DNA from: Candidatus Liberibacter solanacearum CLso-ZC1
GTDB taxonomy: Bacteria; Pseudomonadota; Alphaproteobacteria; Rhizobiales; Rhizobiaceae
Reading direction: 5' to 3'
DNA length: 64,000 nucleotides
Assembly: GCF_000183665.1 (NCBI RefSeq)
Contig: NC_014774.1
Span: 682,001 to 746,000, forward strand
Part shown: positions 1 to 10,941 of the stretch, piece after piece
Layout: the number at the start of each line of letters is the position of its first letter
Position numbering within the stretch: position 1 is the stretch's first letter
Translations under genes and position numbers: made by a program
Notes under the pieces: generated by a model
Seen by the model: only the letters and a program-made list of their open reading frames with translations
Told to the model about the DNA's origin: nothing
The model's database searches: none

Positions 1-1
1 T

Positions 2-853
2 CGTATTATTTTTCACCGCAAGCAGATTGAATCGGGTGCAATACGAGAATCTGATCCCATCCCATTGGTGGCAAATTCAATTGCTTCGGAAGTAAATCTA
101 TTGTGTTTTGATGAATTTATGGTAACAAATATCGCTGATGCAGTTATTTTATCCCGACTGTTTTCTGAATTGTTTTTGCGCGGTTGTGTTGTGGTTGTAA
201 CTTCTAATTTTATTCCTGATAATCTTTATAAGGATGAAATTAATCGTGATGTTTTTATGCCGTTTATAAATATTTTGAAGAAAGAACTTGAAGTTATTTC
301 TTTGGATTCTGGCCAAGACTATCGCAGGAGAAAAGAAAAAATTCTTCCTCTCTATATGTCACCACTTGATTCGCATACAGAAACATTGATGAACAAATTA
401 TGGGATCATATGAGAAAAGGACAAGAGTCTCTTGTTCTCAATATTTCTGCCAAAGGAGGGTATAAAATTCATGTGCCTTCTTCTTTTAAAAGAGTATCGC
501 GCTTTTCTTTTTTTGATCTTTGTGATAGATCCTTTTCAGCTAATGATTTTGTAGAAATTGCTATGCGATTTGATGTTGTTTTTATAGATAATATTCCATT
601 CTTAAAAGGTGATCGAAAAGATTGGATAAGACGATTTATTATGTTAATTGATGTTTTTTATGAATATAAAATTTGTTTAATTGTATCGTCTGAAGTAGAT
701 ATAAATAATTTTTTTTATGATCAATTAGGGACAGAAAATTTTGAATTTCAAAGGACTATTTCGCGTTTATTCGAGATGTTTAGCGTGCAATACGTCAGTA
801 AGCATAAAATTGTAATGGATGCATATAAACTTTTATTATTAAATAAGGTATAA
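2..853 (+). CDS. zapE: Cell division protein ZapE (AFG1-like ATPase), 5' end outside window
   Basis: Open reading frame already open at base 2 and ending at 853; the true start lies before the window. The visible part begins RIIFHRKQIESG and contains a Walker-B-like LLCFDEFMVTNIADA block, followed by an arginine-rich segment that fits the sensor region of the AFG1/LACE1/ZapE P-loop ATPase family. The Walker A motif must lie upstream. ZapE is a Z-ring-associated ATPase acting at the division septum. In Rhizobiales it commonly sits directly upstream of mdh, as here (72-bp gap). Family assignment rests on the DEF block and the neighbour. Confidence 0.82.
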   Translation, partial: RIIFHRKQIESGAIRESDPIPLVANSIASEVNLLCFDEFMVTNIADAVILSRLFSELFLRGCVVVVTSNFIPDNLYKDEINRDVFMPFINILKKELEVISLDSGQDYRRRKEKILPLYMSPLDSHTETLMNKLWDHMRKGQESLVLNISAKGGYKIHVPSSFKRVSRFSFFDLCDRSFSANDFVEIAMRFDVVFIDNIPFLKGDRKDWIRRFIMLIDVFYEYKICLIVSSEVDINNFFYDQLGTENFEFQRTISRLFEMFSVQYVSKHKIVMDAYKLLLLNKV

Positions 854-895
854 ATTGTTATTTTAAAAGGTATGTCGATTATTTTATAGAAATAA

Positions 896-1888
<993 letters not shown>

Positions 1889-1912
1889 AATTTTTAAGAG
1901 GACGGTAGTGTA

Positions 1913-3109
1913 ATGGATATTCATGAATATCAAGCTAAGGCATTGTTAAAAAGATATGGTATTCCGGTTGCCGAGGGTGTGGTTGTATCGTCTATTCATG
2001 AGGCGGATTCTGCAATCAAAACTCTTCCTGGTGGATTGTATGTCGTCAAGAGTCAGATTCATGCTGGAGGGCGCGGTAAAGGGCGATTCAGAGGATTGCC
2101 TGCTAATTCACGAGGTGGGGTGCGTTTAGAAAAATCTATTGAAGGTGTTTTGTCTGATGTTCGTGAGATGCTTGGTTCTATCCTCGTAACAAAGCAAACT
2201 GGTCCTGCAGGTAGTAAGGTAAATTGTTTGTATATTGAAGATGGAGCTGATATTTTAAAAGAACTCTATCTTTCTCTCTTGGTGGATAGAGTATCAGGAA
2301 AGATTACTTTTGTTGCTTCTACTCAAGGAGGCATGGATATTGAAGAAGTTGCTAAAGATTATCCTCAGAAGATATTCAAACTTCCTATTGATTCTTTGGT
2401 AGGGGTGACACCTAAAGATATCGGTAATTTATGTGATATGCTTGAATTAAAAGGGCAGGCTCGTATTGATGCTGAAAGTCTTTTTCCTAACCTTTATAAA
2501 GCTTTTTGTGATAAGGATATGAGTCTTTTGGAAATTAATCCATTGATTATTATGCAAAATGGTCGTTTGAGGGTATTAGATTCGAAAGTCTCGTTTGATG
2601 ATAATGCGCTCTATCGTCAGTTAGATATTCAGGAATTACATGATGATTCAGAGGAGGATGTCCGAGAGATAGAGGCTAGAAAGCATGGTCTTTCTTATAT
2701 AACACTTGATGGTAATATCGGCTGTATGGTTAATGGTGCTGGTTTAGCTATGGCGACCATGGATATCATTAAATTATACGGAGGAGAGCCTGCTAATTTT
2801 CTTGATGTTGGGGGTGGAACAGATCAAGATAAAGTAGCTGCTGCTTTTAAGATCATTATGTTAGATTCTTCTGTCAAAGGTATATTGATTAATATATTTG
2901 GAGGGATTGTGAGATGTGATGTTTTAGTCAAAGGGATTTTGTCTGCTGTTAAGGACGTTAATGTCAATATTCCTCTTGTTATGCGTCTTGAAGGGGCTAA
3001 AGTAGATATTGGGAATCAATTGATTGTAGAGAGTGGTTTGAATGTTATCACGGCAATTGATTTAGATGATGCTGCTCAGAAAATAGTTCGTGCAGTGAAA
3101 GGAGTTTGA
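1913..3109 (+). CDS. sucC: Succinyl-CoA synthetase beta subunit (ADP-forming)
   Basis: 398 residues, full family length. Begins [19 protein letters not shown], the typical ATP-grasp N-terminus; the nucleotide-binding segment HAGGRGKG follows at about residue 46-53. The C-terminal CoA-ligase domain shows FLDVGGGTD and the [14 protein letters not shown] block. With SucD it interconverts succinyl-CoA and succinate with nucleotide phosphorylation. RBS AGAGGA precedes the ATG at 1913. The stop codon lies 5 bp before the preferred sucD start, so the two subunits are probably translationally coupled. Confidence 0.96.
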   Translation: MDIHEYQAKALLKRYGIPVAEGVVVSSIHEADSAIKTLPGGLYVVKSQIHAGGRGKGRFRGLPANSRGGVRLEKSIEGVLSDVREMLGSILVTKQTGPAGSKVNCLYIEDGADILKELYLSLLVDRVSGKITFVASTQGGMDIEEVAKDYPQKIFKLPIDSLVGVTPKDIGNLCDMLELKGQARIDAESLFPNLYKAFCDKDMSLLEINPLIIMQNGRLRVLDSKVSFDDNALYRQLDIQELHDDSEEDVREIEARKHGLSYITLDGNIGCMVNGAGLAMATMDIIKLYGGEPANFLDVGGGTDQDKVAAAFKIIMLDSSVKGILINIFGGIVRCDVLVKGILSAVKDVNVNIPLVMRLEGAKVDIGNQLIVESGLNVITAIDLDDAAQKIVRAVKGV

Positions 3110-3114
3110 GTATT

Positions 3115-4017
3115 GTGTCTATCTTAGTTGATAAGAATACGAAAGTTCTTGTTCAGGGATTAACGGGCAAGGCTGGAACTTTTCATACGGAGCAAGCTAT
3201 TCTTTATTGTCAGACACAGATTGTCGGAGGGATACATCCTAAGAAAGGTGGTACCTGTTGGGTTGGTGGGAATGTTAATGTTCCTGTTTTTGTTTCTGTT
3301 GCAGAAGCCAAAGAGCATACGGGAGCAAATGCTTCTGTCATATATGTTCCTCCTAGTGGAGCTGGTGATGCTATCATTGAATCTATCAAAGCAGAGATTC
3401 CCTTGATTGTTTGTATTACAGAAGGGATACCATTTTTGGATATGGTTCGGGTAAAAGCGTATCTTGAGAATTCTTCTTCGCGACTTATTGGTCCGAATTG
3501 TCCCGGTGTTTTGACTCCTGAGGAGTGTAAAATAGGGATTATGCCTGGCTCTATTTTTCGCAAAGGGTCTGTGGGTATTTTATCTCGTTCTGGTACTTTA
3601 ACTTATGAGGCTGTATTTCAAACATCGCAAGAGGGATTGGGGCAAAGCACAGCTGTTGGTATTGGTGGTGATCCTGTTAAGGGCAGTGAATTTATTGATA
3701 TTCTTGAGTTGTTTTTAGCGGATAAGGAAACTGAATCAATCATCATGGTTGGTGAGATTGGAGGATCTGCAGAAGAAGATGCAGCTAATTTCTTAAAAGA
3801 TGAAGCGAAGTGTGGGCGTAAAAAGCCGGTGGTTGGATTTGTTGCTGGGAAGACAGCGCCTCCTGGTCGGACTATGGGACATGCTGGTGCAGTGATTTAT
3901 GGTGGACAAGGAAGTGCTGAAGATAAAATAGCCGCAATGCAAGAGGCGGGTATTCGTATTGCATCTTCTCCTGCTCGTATGGGTAAAACCCTTGTAGAGT
4001 TATTAGGTGGTTTATGA
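3115..4017 (+). CDS. sucD: Succinyl-CoA synthetase alpha subunit
   Basis: 300 residues from the GTG at 3115 ([19 protein letters not shown]), which matches the conserved family start and has AAAGGAG about 10 bases upstream. The frame is also open to a TTG at 3106, but that start would overlap sucC and leave no ribosome binding site. CoA-binding Rossmann region near the N-terminus; the active-site phosphohistidine is H256 in TMGHAGAVI. Partner of SucC in the succinyl-CoA synthetase heterotetramer. An 80-bp gap follows before sucA. Confidence 0.95.
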   Translation: MSILVDKNTKVLVQGLTGKAGTFHTEQAILYCQTQIVGGIHPKKGGTCWVGGNVNVPVFVSVAEAKEHTGANASVIYVPPSGAGDAIIESIKAEIPLIVCITEGIPFLDMVRVKAYLENSSSRLIGPNCPGVLTPEECKIGIMPGSIFRKGSVGILSRSGTLTYEAVFQTSQEGLGQSTAVGIGGDPVKGSEFIDILELFLADKETESIIMVGEIGGSAEEDAANFLKDEAKCGRKKPVVGFVAGKTAPPGRTMGHAGAVIYGGQGSAEDKIAAMQEAGIRIASSPARMGKTLVELLGGL

Positions 4018-4097
4018 TATTTTATGCTTATTTTTTACTTAGACAAAGACAAGAACATTAAATTGTTAAGCATGATTAAAGAGAGGGGAAGAAAATA

Positions 4098-7001
4098 GTG
4101 CAACAGGATTTAAATAAGAGATTGTCTCTTTCTTCTTTTCTCAATGGTGCCAATTTTTCTTATATTGAAGATTTATATAAACATTACAAAACAGATCCTT
4201 CCAGTGTTTGTGAAGATTGGCATCGTTTATTTTTGTTTTTTGATGATAATTCTCAGGATTATGATCAATTAGAGGATTGTATTTCTTCTTTTTCGCAACA
4301 AGAATCCGTTTCTAAGGTTGTTGTTTCTGAAAAAAAGAAGAAAGATGCGCGTTCTTTTTCTTCCGACAACAGTCAATCTTTAAAAGATTTTTTTCAAGCA
4401 ATGAAAATGATAGATGCCTATCGTTCGTATGGGCACTTCAGTGCGCACACTGATCCGTTAGGCTTTAATTCTCACCATATAGATTTTGCAGAATTATCTC
4501 CTGCCTTTTATGGTTTTACTGAAGCTGATTATAATCGTAAAATTTTTATGCAAGGTATATTAGGATTTGAATATGCTACTATTATTGAAATATTAGAAAC
4601 TCTTTCTCGTCTATATTGTTCTAATATAGGTGTAGAGTTTATGCATATTATCAATTCTAAAGAGAGGGATTGGATACGGGATGTATTTGAAAATCCTGAT
4701 TTTTCGAACAAGCTTTCAAACGATGAAAGAAAAAGTATCTTAAAGAAGTTGGTTGAAGCAGAGGGTTTTGAAAAGTTTATTGACATTAAATATAAGGGAG
4801 CAAAGCGTTTTGGTGCTGATGGATCCGAAGTTATCATTCCAGCTATAGAGGAAATAATTAGACAGGGAGTTCAGCAAGGTATAGCTGAGATGATTTTGGG
4901 AATGGCTCATCGAGGTCGTTTGAATGTTTTGTCTCAGGTGATGAATAAACCGCCTCGTTCTATATTTTATGAATTTAAAGGAGAAGGATCCGTCGACAAA
5001 GAGTATTCAGGAGATGTGAAATATCACCTAGGTGCATGTTGTAGTCGTCAAATTTCTGGAAAAAATGTTGATTTGTTGCTATGCAACAATCCTTCTCATC
5101 TTGAATTTGTTGATTCTGTAGCGATAGGAAGTGTGCGTGCTAGACAGGATCTTAAGACTAATGTTTCGGGAGAAGAAAGCGTTTCTCTATCAGATCGCTC
5201 TAAATTTTTGCCTATTATCATCCACGGGGATGCTGCTTTTATTGGGCAAGGAGTAGTTTCTGAAACTTTGGCTTTGTCTGGTTTGCATGGATATACAGTT
5301 GCAGGAAATATACATCTGATTGTCAATAATCAGATTGGTTTTACGACCAATCCTTCTTCAGCTCGTTCTAGTCCTTATTCTTCGGATATAGCCAAATCTA
5401 TTGGTATTCCTATTTTTCATGTTAATGGAGATGATCCGGAATCTGTTGTCCGCGTTATTAGGATGGCTGTTTTATATCGTATGAAATTTCATAAATCGGT
5501 TGTAATAGATATATTATGTTATCGTCGTTTTGGGCATAATGAATGCGATGATCCTTCCTTTACACAGCCTGTAATGTATCAAAGAATCCGTTCGCATAAA
5601 TCAGTTCTTCAAATATATGCTGATACTCTTGTTCAGGACAAAGTTATTTCTACACAAGAATTTCAATCTTTAGTGAGCAATTGGCGTACATATTTGGAAA
5701 AAGAATTTAAAGAGAGTGAGAACTATCGTCCTGAAAAAGTGTCAGCGTTATCTAATTGTTTTCCTGTCCCATCTGTACGGAAAAATGATAAGGAAGTTCA
5801 AAACGGTTTTGTTTCACAAAAAATGCTGAAAGAAATAGGTTCTAAAATTTCTTGTCTTCCAAATTCTTTCAAGGCGCATAAGATTGTTGAACGTCTTATG
5901 AAAAATCGCAGAGAAATGATAGAAAAGGATGCAGGAATTGATTGGGCTATGGCGGAAGCGTTGGCCTTTGGTTCTCTTTGTTGCGAAGGTTATAGAGTGC
6001 GTTTATCGGGACAGGATTGTGAACGAGGTACTTTTTCCCATCGTCATTCGGTTTTATATGATCAAGAAACGGAGAAACGTTATGTTCCTCTAAATAACAT
6101 TTTGCAAGATCAAGGGCGTTATGAGGTTGTTAATTCTTTGCTGTCTGAACAGGCTGTTTTAGGTTTTGAATATGGTTATTCTTTAGAGAATCCCAATTCT
6201 TTGACTATTTGGGAAGCGCAATTTGGAGATTTTGCTAATGGTGCTCAGATTATATTAGATCAATTTGTTTCTTCTGGAGAACAAAAATGGTTGCGTGTTT
6301 CTCATCTCGTTTGCTTATTGCCACATGGATATGAGGGACAGGGGCCAGAACATTCTTCTGCTCGACTTGAAAGATTTTTGCAAATGTGTGCAGAAAACAA
6401 CATGCGTGTGGCTAATTGTACATCTCCAGCTAATTATTTCCATATTTTGCGTCGACAAATATACGATCGTTCTTCTAAACCATTAATTATGATGACTCCG
6501 AAGTCTTTGTTGAGACATAAGCAGGTCGTTTCTACTCTTTCGGAGATGAGTGATGAAACCGCTTTTCAGCCTGTATTGTCAGATCATGCCGATTGTTCTG
6601 GAAAGGTTTCGATCAAACTTGTAGAAGATTCGCGTATTCGTCGTGTTATACTTTGTACAGGAAAGGTGTATTATGATCTTTTGGAAAATCGTAATATACG
6701 CAATATTGTTGATATTTATCTGATACGTATTGAGCAATTATATCCTTTTCCGGAAGATTGTTTGAAAAAAATTCTTTTGCGTTTTGCTCAAGCTGATATG
6801 GTTTGGTGTCAAGAGGAACCTCAAAATATGGGGGCATGGGCTTTTATAGAGCCTTATTTAGAAAAAGTTTTAGGTTCTATTAGTGCAAGCTGTTCCCGTG
6901 TTCGTTATGTTGGGCGTCCGCAATCAGCCTCTACGGCTGTGGGTAATATGTCTCGGCATTTAGAGCAATTATCTTCTTTGGTTAAGGATGCTCTTGAATA
7001 A
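4098..7001 (+). CDS. sucA: 2-oxoglutarate dehydrogenase E1 component
   Basis: 967 residues starting at GTG 4098, with AGAGGGGAAG 8-17 bases upstream. Thiamine-diphosphate enzyme: the short N-terminal 2-OGDH segment (FLNGANFSYIEDLYKHYK) is followed by MAHRGRLNVLSQVMNKP, HGDAAFIGQGVVSE and the LIVNNQIGFTT block that binds ThDP and Mg. The C-terminal transketolase-like part has YEGQGPEHSSARLERFL. It decarboxylates 2-oxoglutarate and passes succinyl groups to the lipoyl arm of SucB, encoded 57 bp downstream. Slightly short compared with many alphaproteobacterial homologues, with no sign of damage. Confidence 0.96.
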   Translation: MQQDLNKRLSLSSFLNGANFSYIEDLYKHYKTDPSSVCEDWHRLFLFFDDNSQDYDQLEDCISSFSQQESVSKVVVSEKKKKDARSFSSDNSQSLKDFFQAMKMIDAYRSYGHFSAHTDPLGFNSHHIDFAELSPAFYGFTEADYNRKIFMQGILGFEYATIIEILETLSRLYCSNIGVEFMHIINSKERDWIRDVFENPDFSNKLSNDERKSILKKLVEAEGFEKFIDIKYKGAKRFGADGSEVIIPAIEEIIRQGVQQGIAEMILGMAHRGRLNVLSQVMNKPPRSIFYEFKGEGSVDKEYSGDVKYHLGACCSRQISGKNVDLLLCNNPSHLEFVDSVAIGSVRARQDLKTNVSGEESVSLSDRSKFLPIIIHGDAAFIGQGVVSETLALSGLHGYTVAGNIHLIVNNQIGFTTNPSSARSSPYSSDIAKSIGIPIFHVNGDDPESVVRVIRMAVLYRMKFHKSVVIDILCYRRFGHNECDDPSFTQPVMYQRIRSHKSVLQIYADTLVQDKVISTQEFQSLVSNWRTYLEKEFKESENYRPEKVSALSNCFPVPSVRKNDKEVQNGFVSQKMLKEIGSKISCLPNSFKAHKIVERLMKNRREMIEKDAGIDWAMAEALAFGSLCCEGYRVRLSGQDCERGTFSHRHSVLYDQETEKRYVPLNNILQDQGRYEVVNSLLSEQAVLGFEYGYSLENPNSLTIWEAQFGDFANGAQIILDQFVSSGEQKWLRVSHLVCLLPHGYEGQGPEHSSARLERFLQMCAENNMRVANCTSPANYFHILRRQIYDRSSKPLIMMTPKSLLRHKQVVSTLSEMSDETAFQPVLSDHADCSGKVSIKLVEDSRIRRVILCTGKVYYDLLENRNIRNIVDIYLIRIEQLYPFPEDCLKKILLRFAQADMVWCQEEPQNMGAWAFIEPYLEKVLGSISASCSRVRYVGRPQSASTAVGNMSRHLEQLSSLVKDALE

Positions 7002-7058
7002 AGTATTGTCCGTTATTGATAAAATTGGTCGTTTGGAATAGTAGGAAAGTTAGAGATT

Positions 7059-8288
7059 ATGGCTACGAAAATTTTGGTGCCTTCTTTGGGGGAATCCGTC
7101 AGCGAAGCAACGGTTGGTACTTGGTCTAAAAAAGTTGGTGATTTTGTGGAAATTGGTGAAACTTTAGTAGACCTTGAAACTGACAAGGTGAGCATTGAGG
7201 TGCCTTCTCCTGTTTCGGGAGAATTGACCGATATTTCGGTTGCTACGGGTGAAATAGTGATTGCTGGTGGTTTTCTGGGATATGTTTCAGAAGTTTCAGG
7301 GCAGAAATCTATAAAGAAGAAATCTTCTCATTCTATTGCTAGTGATATAGTTGAACGAGTCGGATATCATATGCCTCAATCTCCATCTGCGGCTAAATTA
7401 ATAGCAGAATCTGGTATGTCATTGTCTGATATTACGGGGACGGGAAAAAGAGGTCAGATATTAAAGTCTGACGTTGAGACGGCAATTTCTAATACTGTAT
7501 CCTCTTCTGATAAATCGAGATTATCTTCGGTTGATACAAGTAATATTTTAGTTAAACAGTCTAATAACGGCTCTAATATTGCGGGAGAAGAAAGTGAAGA
7601 GCGGGTTAAAATGTCTCGTTTGCGTCATACTGTTGCTAAACGATTGAAAGATTCTCAAAATACTGCTGCTATTTTGAGTACTTATAATGAAGTAAACATG
7701 TCTCGCATTCTTTCTATTCGCTCTTGTTATAAAGAGATTTTTGAGAAAAAACATGGGATCAAATTAGGTTTTATGGGTTTTTTTACTAAAGCAGTAAGTC
7801 AGGCTCTTCAGGAAATTAGGGGGGTTAATGCAGAGATTGATGGAGACTATATCGTTTATAAGAATTACTGCCACATTGGGGTAGCAGTTGGGACAGATAA
7901 AGGTCTTGTTGTTCCGGTTGTGCGTCATGCAGAGAAGATGAGTCTTGTGGATATTGAAAGAGAAATAGCTCGTCTTGGTCAAGAAGCGCGTGCAGGAAAT
8001 CTTTCCATGCGTGATTTGCAAGATGGTACATTTACAATATCGAATGGTGGGGTTTATGGTTCTCTCTTGTCTGCTCCAATATTGAATCCGCCGCAATCAG
8101 GTATTTTGGGTATGCATAAGATTCAAGAAAGGCCAATAGTAGAAGACGGACAAATCGTGATTCGTCCTATGATGTATCTTGCTTTATCATATGATCATCG
8201 TATCGTAGATGGTAAAGAAGCTGTAACATTTTTGGTTCGCATTAAGGAATTACTTGAAGATCCTGAGCGTTTTATATTGGATCTATAA
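7059..8288 (+). CDS. sucB: Dihydrolipoamide succinyltransferase (E2 of 2-oxoglutarate dehydrogenase)
   Basis: 409 residues. Single N-terminal lipoyl domain with lipoylation lysine K43 in ETDKVSIEV; a linker; a peripheral-subunit-binding domain ([30 protein letters not shown], about 110-140); then the catalytic acyltransferase domain with the active-site [12 protein letters not shown] near residue 377. Sequence features fit the succinyltransferase rather than the acetyltransferase subgroup, and the position between sucA and lpd supports this. Transfers succinyl groups to CoA. Confidence 0.96.
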   Translation: MATKILVPSLGESVSEATVGTWSKKVGDFVEIGETLVDLETDKVSIEVPSPVSGELTDISVATGEIVIAGGFLGYVSEVSGQKSIKKKSSHSIASDIVERVGYHMPQSPSAAKLIAESGMSLSDITGTGKRGQILKSDVETAISNTVSSSDKSRLSSVDTSNILVKQSNNGSNIAGEESEERVKMSRLRHTVAKRLKDSQNTAAILSTYNEVNMSRILSIRSCYKEIFEKKHGIKLGFMGFFTKAVSQALQEIRGVNAEIDGDYIVYKNYCHIGVAVGTDKGLVVPVVRHAEKMSLVDIEREIARLGQEARAGNLSMRDLQDGTFTISNGGVYGSLLSAPILNPPQSGILGMHKIQERPIVEDGQIVIRPMMYLALSYDHRIVDGKEAVTFLVRIKELLEDPERFILDL

Positions 8289-8502
8289 AAAAGATTGGGG
8301 CATCAATTTATTTTTTTTATTATGGATGATTTGATTGCTGCTGTTGAATTTTTTTGGTAAAAGTGGCGATATTTAAGTTATAAGAGTTTATAAAGAATGG
8401 ATGAAATTATAGTAATTCTGTCATAAGTTTTTAGATTTTCAGTCTTATGATTGTTTTATTGAATGATTGAAAGAAATAATTCGTTTAAAACGGGAAAAAG
8501 TA

Positions 8503-9906
8503 ATGGTTTATGATCTTGTTGTTATAGGGGCAGGTCCAGCAGGTTATTCATGTGCGATAAAGGCTGCTCAATTAAAAAATAAGGTCGCTATAGTTGAAAA
8601 AGAAAAAACTTATGGTGGAACTTGTTTGAATATTGGTTGCATTCCTTCAAAGGCTTTGCTGTATACTTCAGAAGTTTATAATCATATTTCTAAAGGTATA
8701 GGTCATTTAGGAATAGGTGTTTCATCTTTGCAATTAGATTTGGAAAAGATGATGTCTTATAAAAGATCTGTTGTTCAATCCAATGTTCAAGGAATAGATT
8801 TTCTTTTAAAGAAAAATAAAATTACTGCTTATCAGGGATTAGCAAAGGTTATTTCTGCAAATAAAATATCTATTAAGAATGGTTCTTCGGAAGAAATTAT
8901 AGAAGCAAAGAATATAGTCATTGCTACTGGATCGGAAACTTCTGGTATTCCTGGTATGTCGATTGATTTTGATGAGCAGATTATTGTTTCTTCTACAGGA
9001 GCTCTATCGCTTAGTTCTGTTCCAAAAAATTTATTGATTATCGGTGCAGGTGTGATTGGTTTAGAGTTAGGATCCGTTTGGATGCGTTTGGGTTCTCGTG
9101 TAAAGGTTATTGAGTATTCTAATGCCATTTTAAATGGAATGGACAAAGAAATAGCAGGGCAATTTTTGAAAATTATATCCAAACAGGGAATGGATTTTCA
9201 ATTAAGCTCTAAAGTTCTTTCTGTCACAAATATTAATCAAAAAGCGCAAGTTATTTGTCAATCTATTGTTGATGATAAGTCTATTGATCTTGAATCTGAT
9301 GTTGTTTTGATTGCTGCTGGACGTAAACCATATACGGAGGGTCTTGGCCTTGAAGAAATAGGTATCGGCATTGATCAGCGAGGATGTGTGGAAATAGGAA
9401 AAGATTTTCAAACATCTGTTCCGGGTATTTACGCGATTGGAGATGTTGTGCGTGGCCCGATGTTGGCTCATAAATCTGAGGATGAAGGTATTGCGGTTGC
9501 TGAGATTATTTCTGGACAAAAGGGACATGTTAATTATGCGATCATCCCGAGTGTTGTCTATACTCATCCTGAAATTGCTTCGGTAGGCAAGACAGAAGAA
9601 CAATTAAAGTCTGAGGGTCACTCTTATAAAGTAGGGAAGTTTCCTTTTAGTGCTAATGGTAGAGCGCGTTCTATGAATTCTATTGATGGTTTTGTGAAAA
9701 TATTAGCGGATCAGAAGAGTGATCGGGTAGAAGGTGTGCATATTATAGGTGTTGGTGCTGGAGAAATGATTCATGAGGCGGCTGTTTTGATGGAATTTGG
9801 AGGATCTTCGGAGGATCTTGCCCGTATTTGTCATGCTCATCCAACGATGTCAGAAGCCGTTAGGGAAGCGGCACTGGCTTGTTTTGATCGACCAATTCAT
9901 CTGTAA
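8503..9906 (+). CDS. lpdA: Dihydrolipoamide dehydrogenase (E3)
   Basis: 467 residues from ATG 8503 (MVYDLVVIGAGPAGYSCAIKAA), with GGGAAAAAG just upstream. A TTG at 8467 would add 12 unrelated residues and is rejected. FAD-binding GxGxxG at 9-14, redox-active disulfide C41-LNIG-C46, the second NAD-binding GAGVIGLELGSVWMRLG, and the C-terminal HAHPTMSEA dimer-interface base. It reoxidises the lipoyl arm of SucB. The 214-bp gap after sucB is longer than the others in the run, so it may have its own promoter. Confidence 0.95.
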   Translation: MVYDLVVIGAGPAGYSCAIKAAQLKNKVAIVEKEKTYGGTCLNIGCIPSKALLYTSEVYNHISKGIGHLGIGVSSLQLDLEKMMSYKRSVVQSNVQGIDFLLKKNKITAYQGLAKVISANKISIKNGSSEEIIEAKNIVIATGSETSGIPGMSIDFDEQIIVSSTGALSLSSVPKNLLIIGAGVIGLELGSVWMRLGSRVKVIEYSNAILNGMDKEIAGQFLKIISKQGMDFQLSSKVLSVTNINQKAQVICQSIVDDKSIDLESDVVLIAAGRKPYTEGLGLEEIGIGIDQRGCVEIGKDFQTSVPGIYAIGDVVRGPMLAHKSEDEGIAVAEIISGQKGHVNYAIIPSVVYTHPEIASVGKTEEQLKSEGHSYKVGKFPFSANGRARSMNSIDGFVKILADQKSDRVEGVHIIGVGAGEMIHEAAVLMEFGGSSEDLARICHAHPTMSEAVREAALACFDRPIHL

Positions 9907-9930
9907 TCTGTAACAAAAAAGAGGAAGAAC

Positions 9931-9954
9931 AAAAGGAAATTTTTTTTCCTTTAT
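9931..9954 (+). terminator. Possible A/T-rich terminator after lpdA
   Basis: AAAGGAAA and TTTTCCTTT form a hairpin over a T-rich loop, in the 61 bp between lpdA and rpiA. The stem has only two G:C pairs, so this is a weak call. Confidence 0.3.
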
Positions 9955-9967
9955 TTGATTTATTTTC

Positions 9968-10696
9968 ATGAATTTAAGAAGAAAAGAAGTAAAGGATAAA
10001 ATTGACGCTCTTCAGATGAAGAAGAATGTTGCTCGCCTAGCTATTCAACATGTCGATGATGGTATGACTTTAGGGATGGGAACAGGAAGTACTTCTAAAG
10101 AATTTATGATTTTACTTGCTGAAAAAATTGCTAATGGTTTGCATGTTCAGGTTGTTCCATCTTCGCGAGATACAGAAAATTTTTGTAAAAAAAATGGAAT
10201 TCTATTGCGATCGATTGAAGATGTGTCGTCTATTGATTTGAGTGTAGATGGTTTTGATGAAATAGATTCTCGATTGCGTCTTATCAAAGGATATGGAGGA
10301 GCGATTCTGCGGGAAAAGATTATAGCAAATGCCTCTTCTCGTGTTATTGTTATTGGAGATGAAAGTAAAAGAGTTGATTTTTTAGGAAGAGGAATGTTGC
10401 CAATAGAGGTTGATCCGTTTGGTATGCGGGCGACTATTTCTGCTCTTGCGGAATTAGCATCTTGTTTAGGCTTAAAAGAAGATTTTCGTTTACGTCGAAA
10501 TGGATCTGAATTATTCGTCAGTGATGGAGGACATCATATTGTTGATGCGTTTTTTGGATTTATTCCAGATCCTCAATTGTTATCAGAAGAATTGAGTAAC
10601 ATACCAGGGGTTATGGAGCATGGTTTATTCATTGATATGGTAGATTGTGCAATCATTGGAATGTCTAATGGAGAATGTTTGGTTCTTGAAAAATGA
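9968..10696 (+). CDS. rpiA: Ribose-5-phosphate isomerase A
   Basis: 242 residues. Contains GMGTGSTSKEFMILLAEKI near residue 37, the catalytic-aspartate stretch SVDGFDEID, the KGYGGAILREKIIA lysine/glutamate block, and a C-terminal GVMEHGLFIDM. Interconverts ribulose-5-phosphate and ribose-5-phosphate in the non-oxidative pentose phosphate pathway. The first ~17 residues are more charged than in relatives, so a slightly later start is possible; no ATG occurs until codon 18. rpiA followed by gor is a familiar Rhizobiales neighbourhood. Confidence 0.93.
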   Translation: MNLRRKEVKDKIDALQMKKNVARLAIQHVDDGMTLGMGTGSTSKEFMILLAEKIANGLHVQVVPSSRDTENFCKKNGILLRSIEDVSSIDLSVDGFDEIDSRLRLIKGYGGAILREKIIANASSRVIVIGDESKRVDFLGRGMLPIEVDPFGMRATISALAELASCLGLKEDFRLRRNGSELFVSDGGHHIVDAFFGFIPDPQLLSEELSNIPGVMEHGLFIDMVDCAIIGMSNGECLVLEK

Positions 10697-10701
10697 AAAA
10701 G

Positions 10702-10730
10702 ACTATCGCAGTATGGTTTTTTTTTACGTA
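10702..10730 (+). terminator. Rho-independent terminator after rpiA
   Basis: AGACTAT and ATGGTTT can pair (with G-U pairs) around the loop CGCAGT, followed directly by a run of eight or more T. It lies just after the rpiA stop codon. Confidence 0.5.
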
Positions 10731-10941
10731 ATTTTATATATATTTATTTATCTCTAGATAGAGAATTCTTTTTCCGTTTATGAATATTGTTATGTATAAG
10801 AATGTGCTGATTATAGGATATTTATTATGTAACAAGGATTAACGATTATTTCCAATAGACTGTTTTTATTGTTTTTGGAATTTTCTATTGTTATTCGTAG
10901 CGTTCATTAATTGTATCATTATGGATTAAAGGATATTTGGT

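Noticed and set aside
3210..3563. 117-codon - strand frame inside sucD
   Set aside because: Shadow of a well-conserved gene; no start signal or domain.
9202..9603. 133-codon - strand frame inside lpdA
   Set aside because: Shadow frame opposite conserved E3 motifs.
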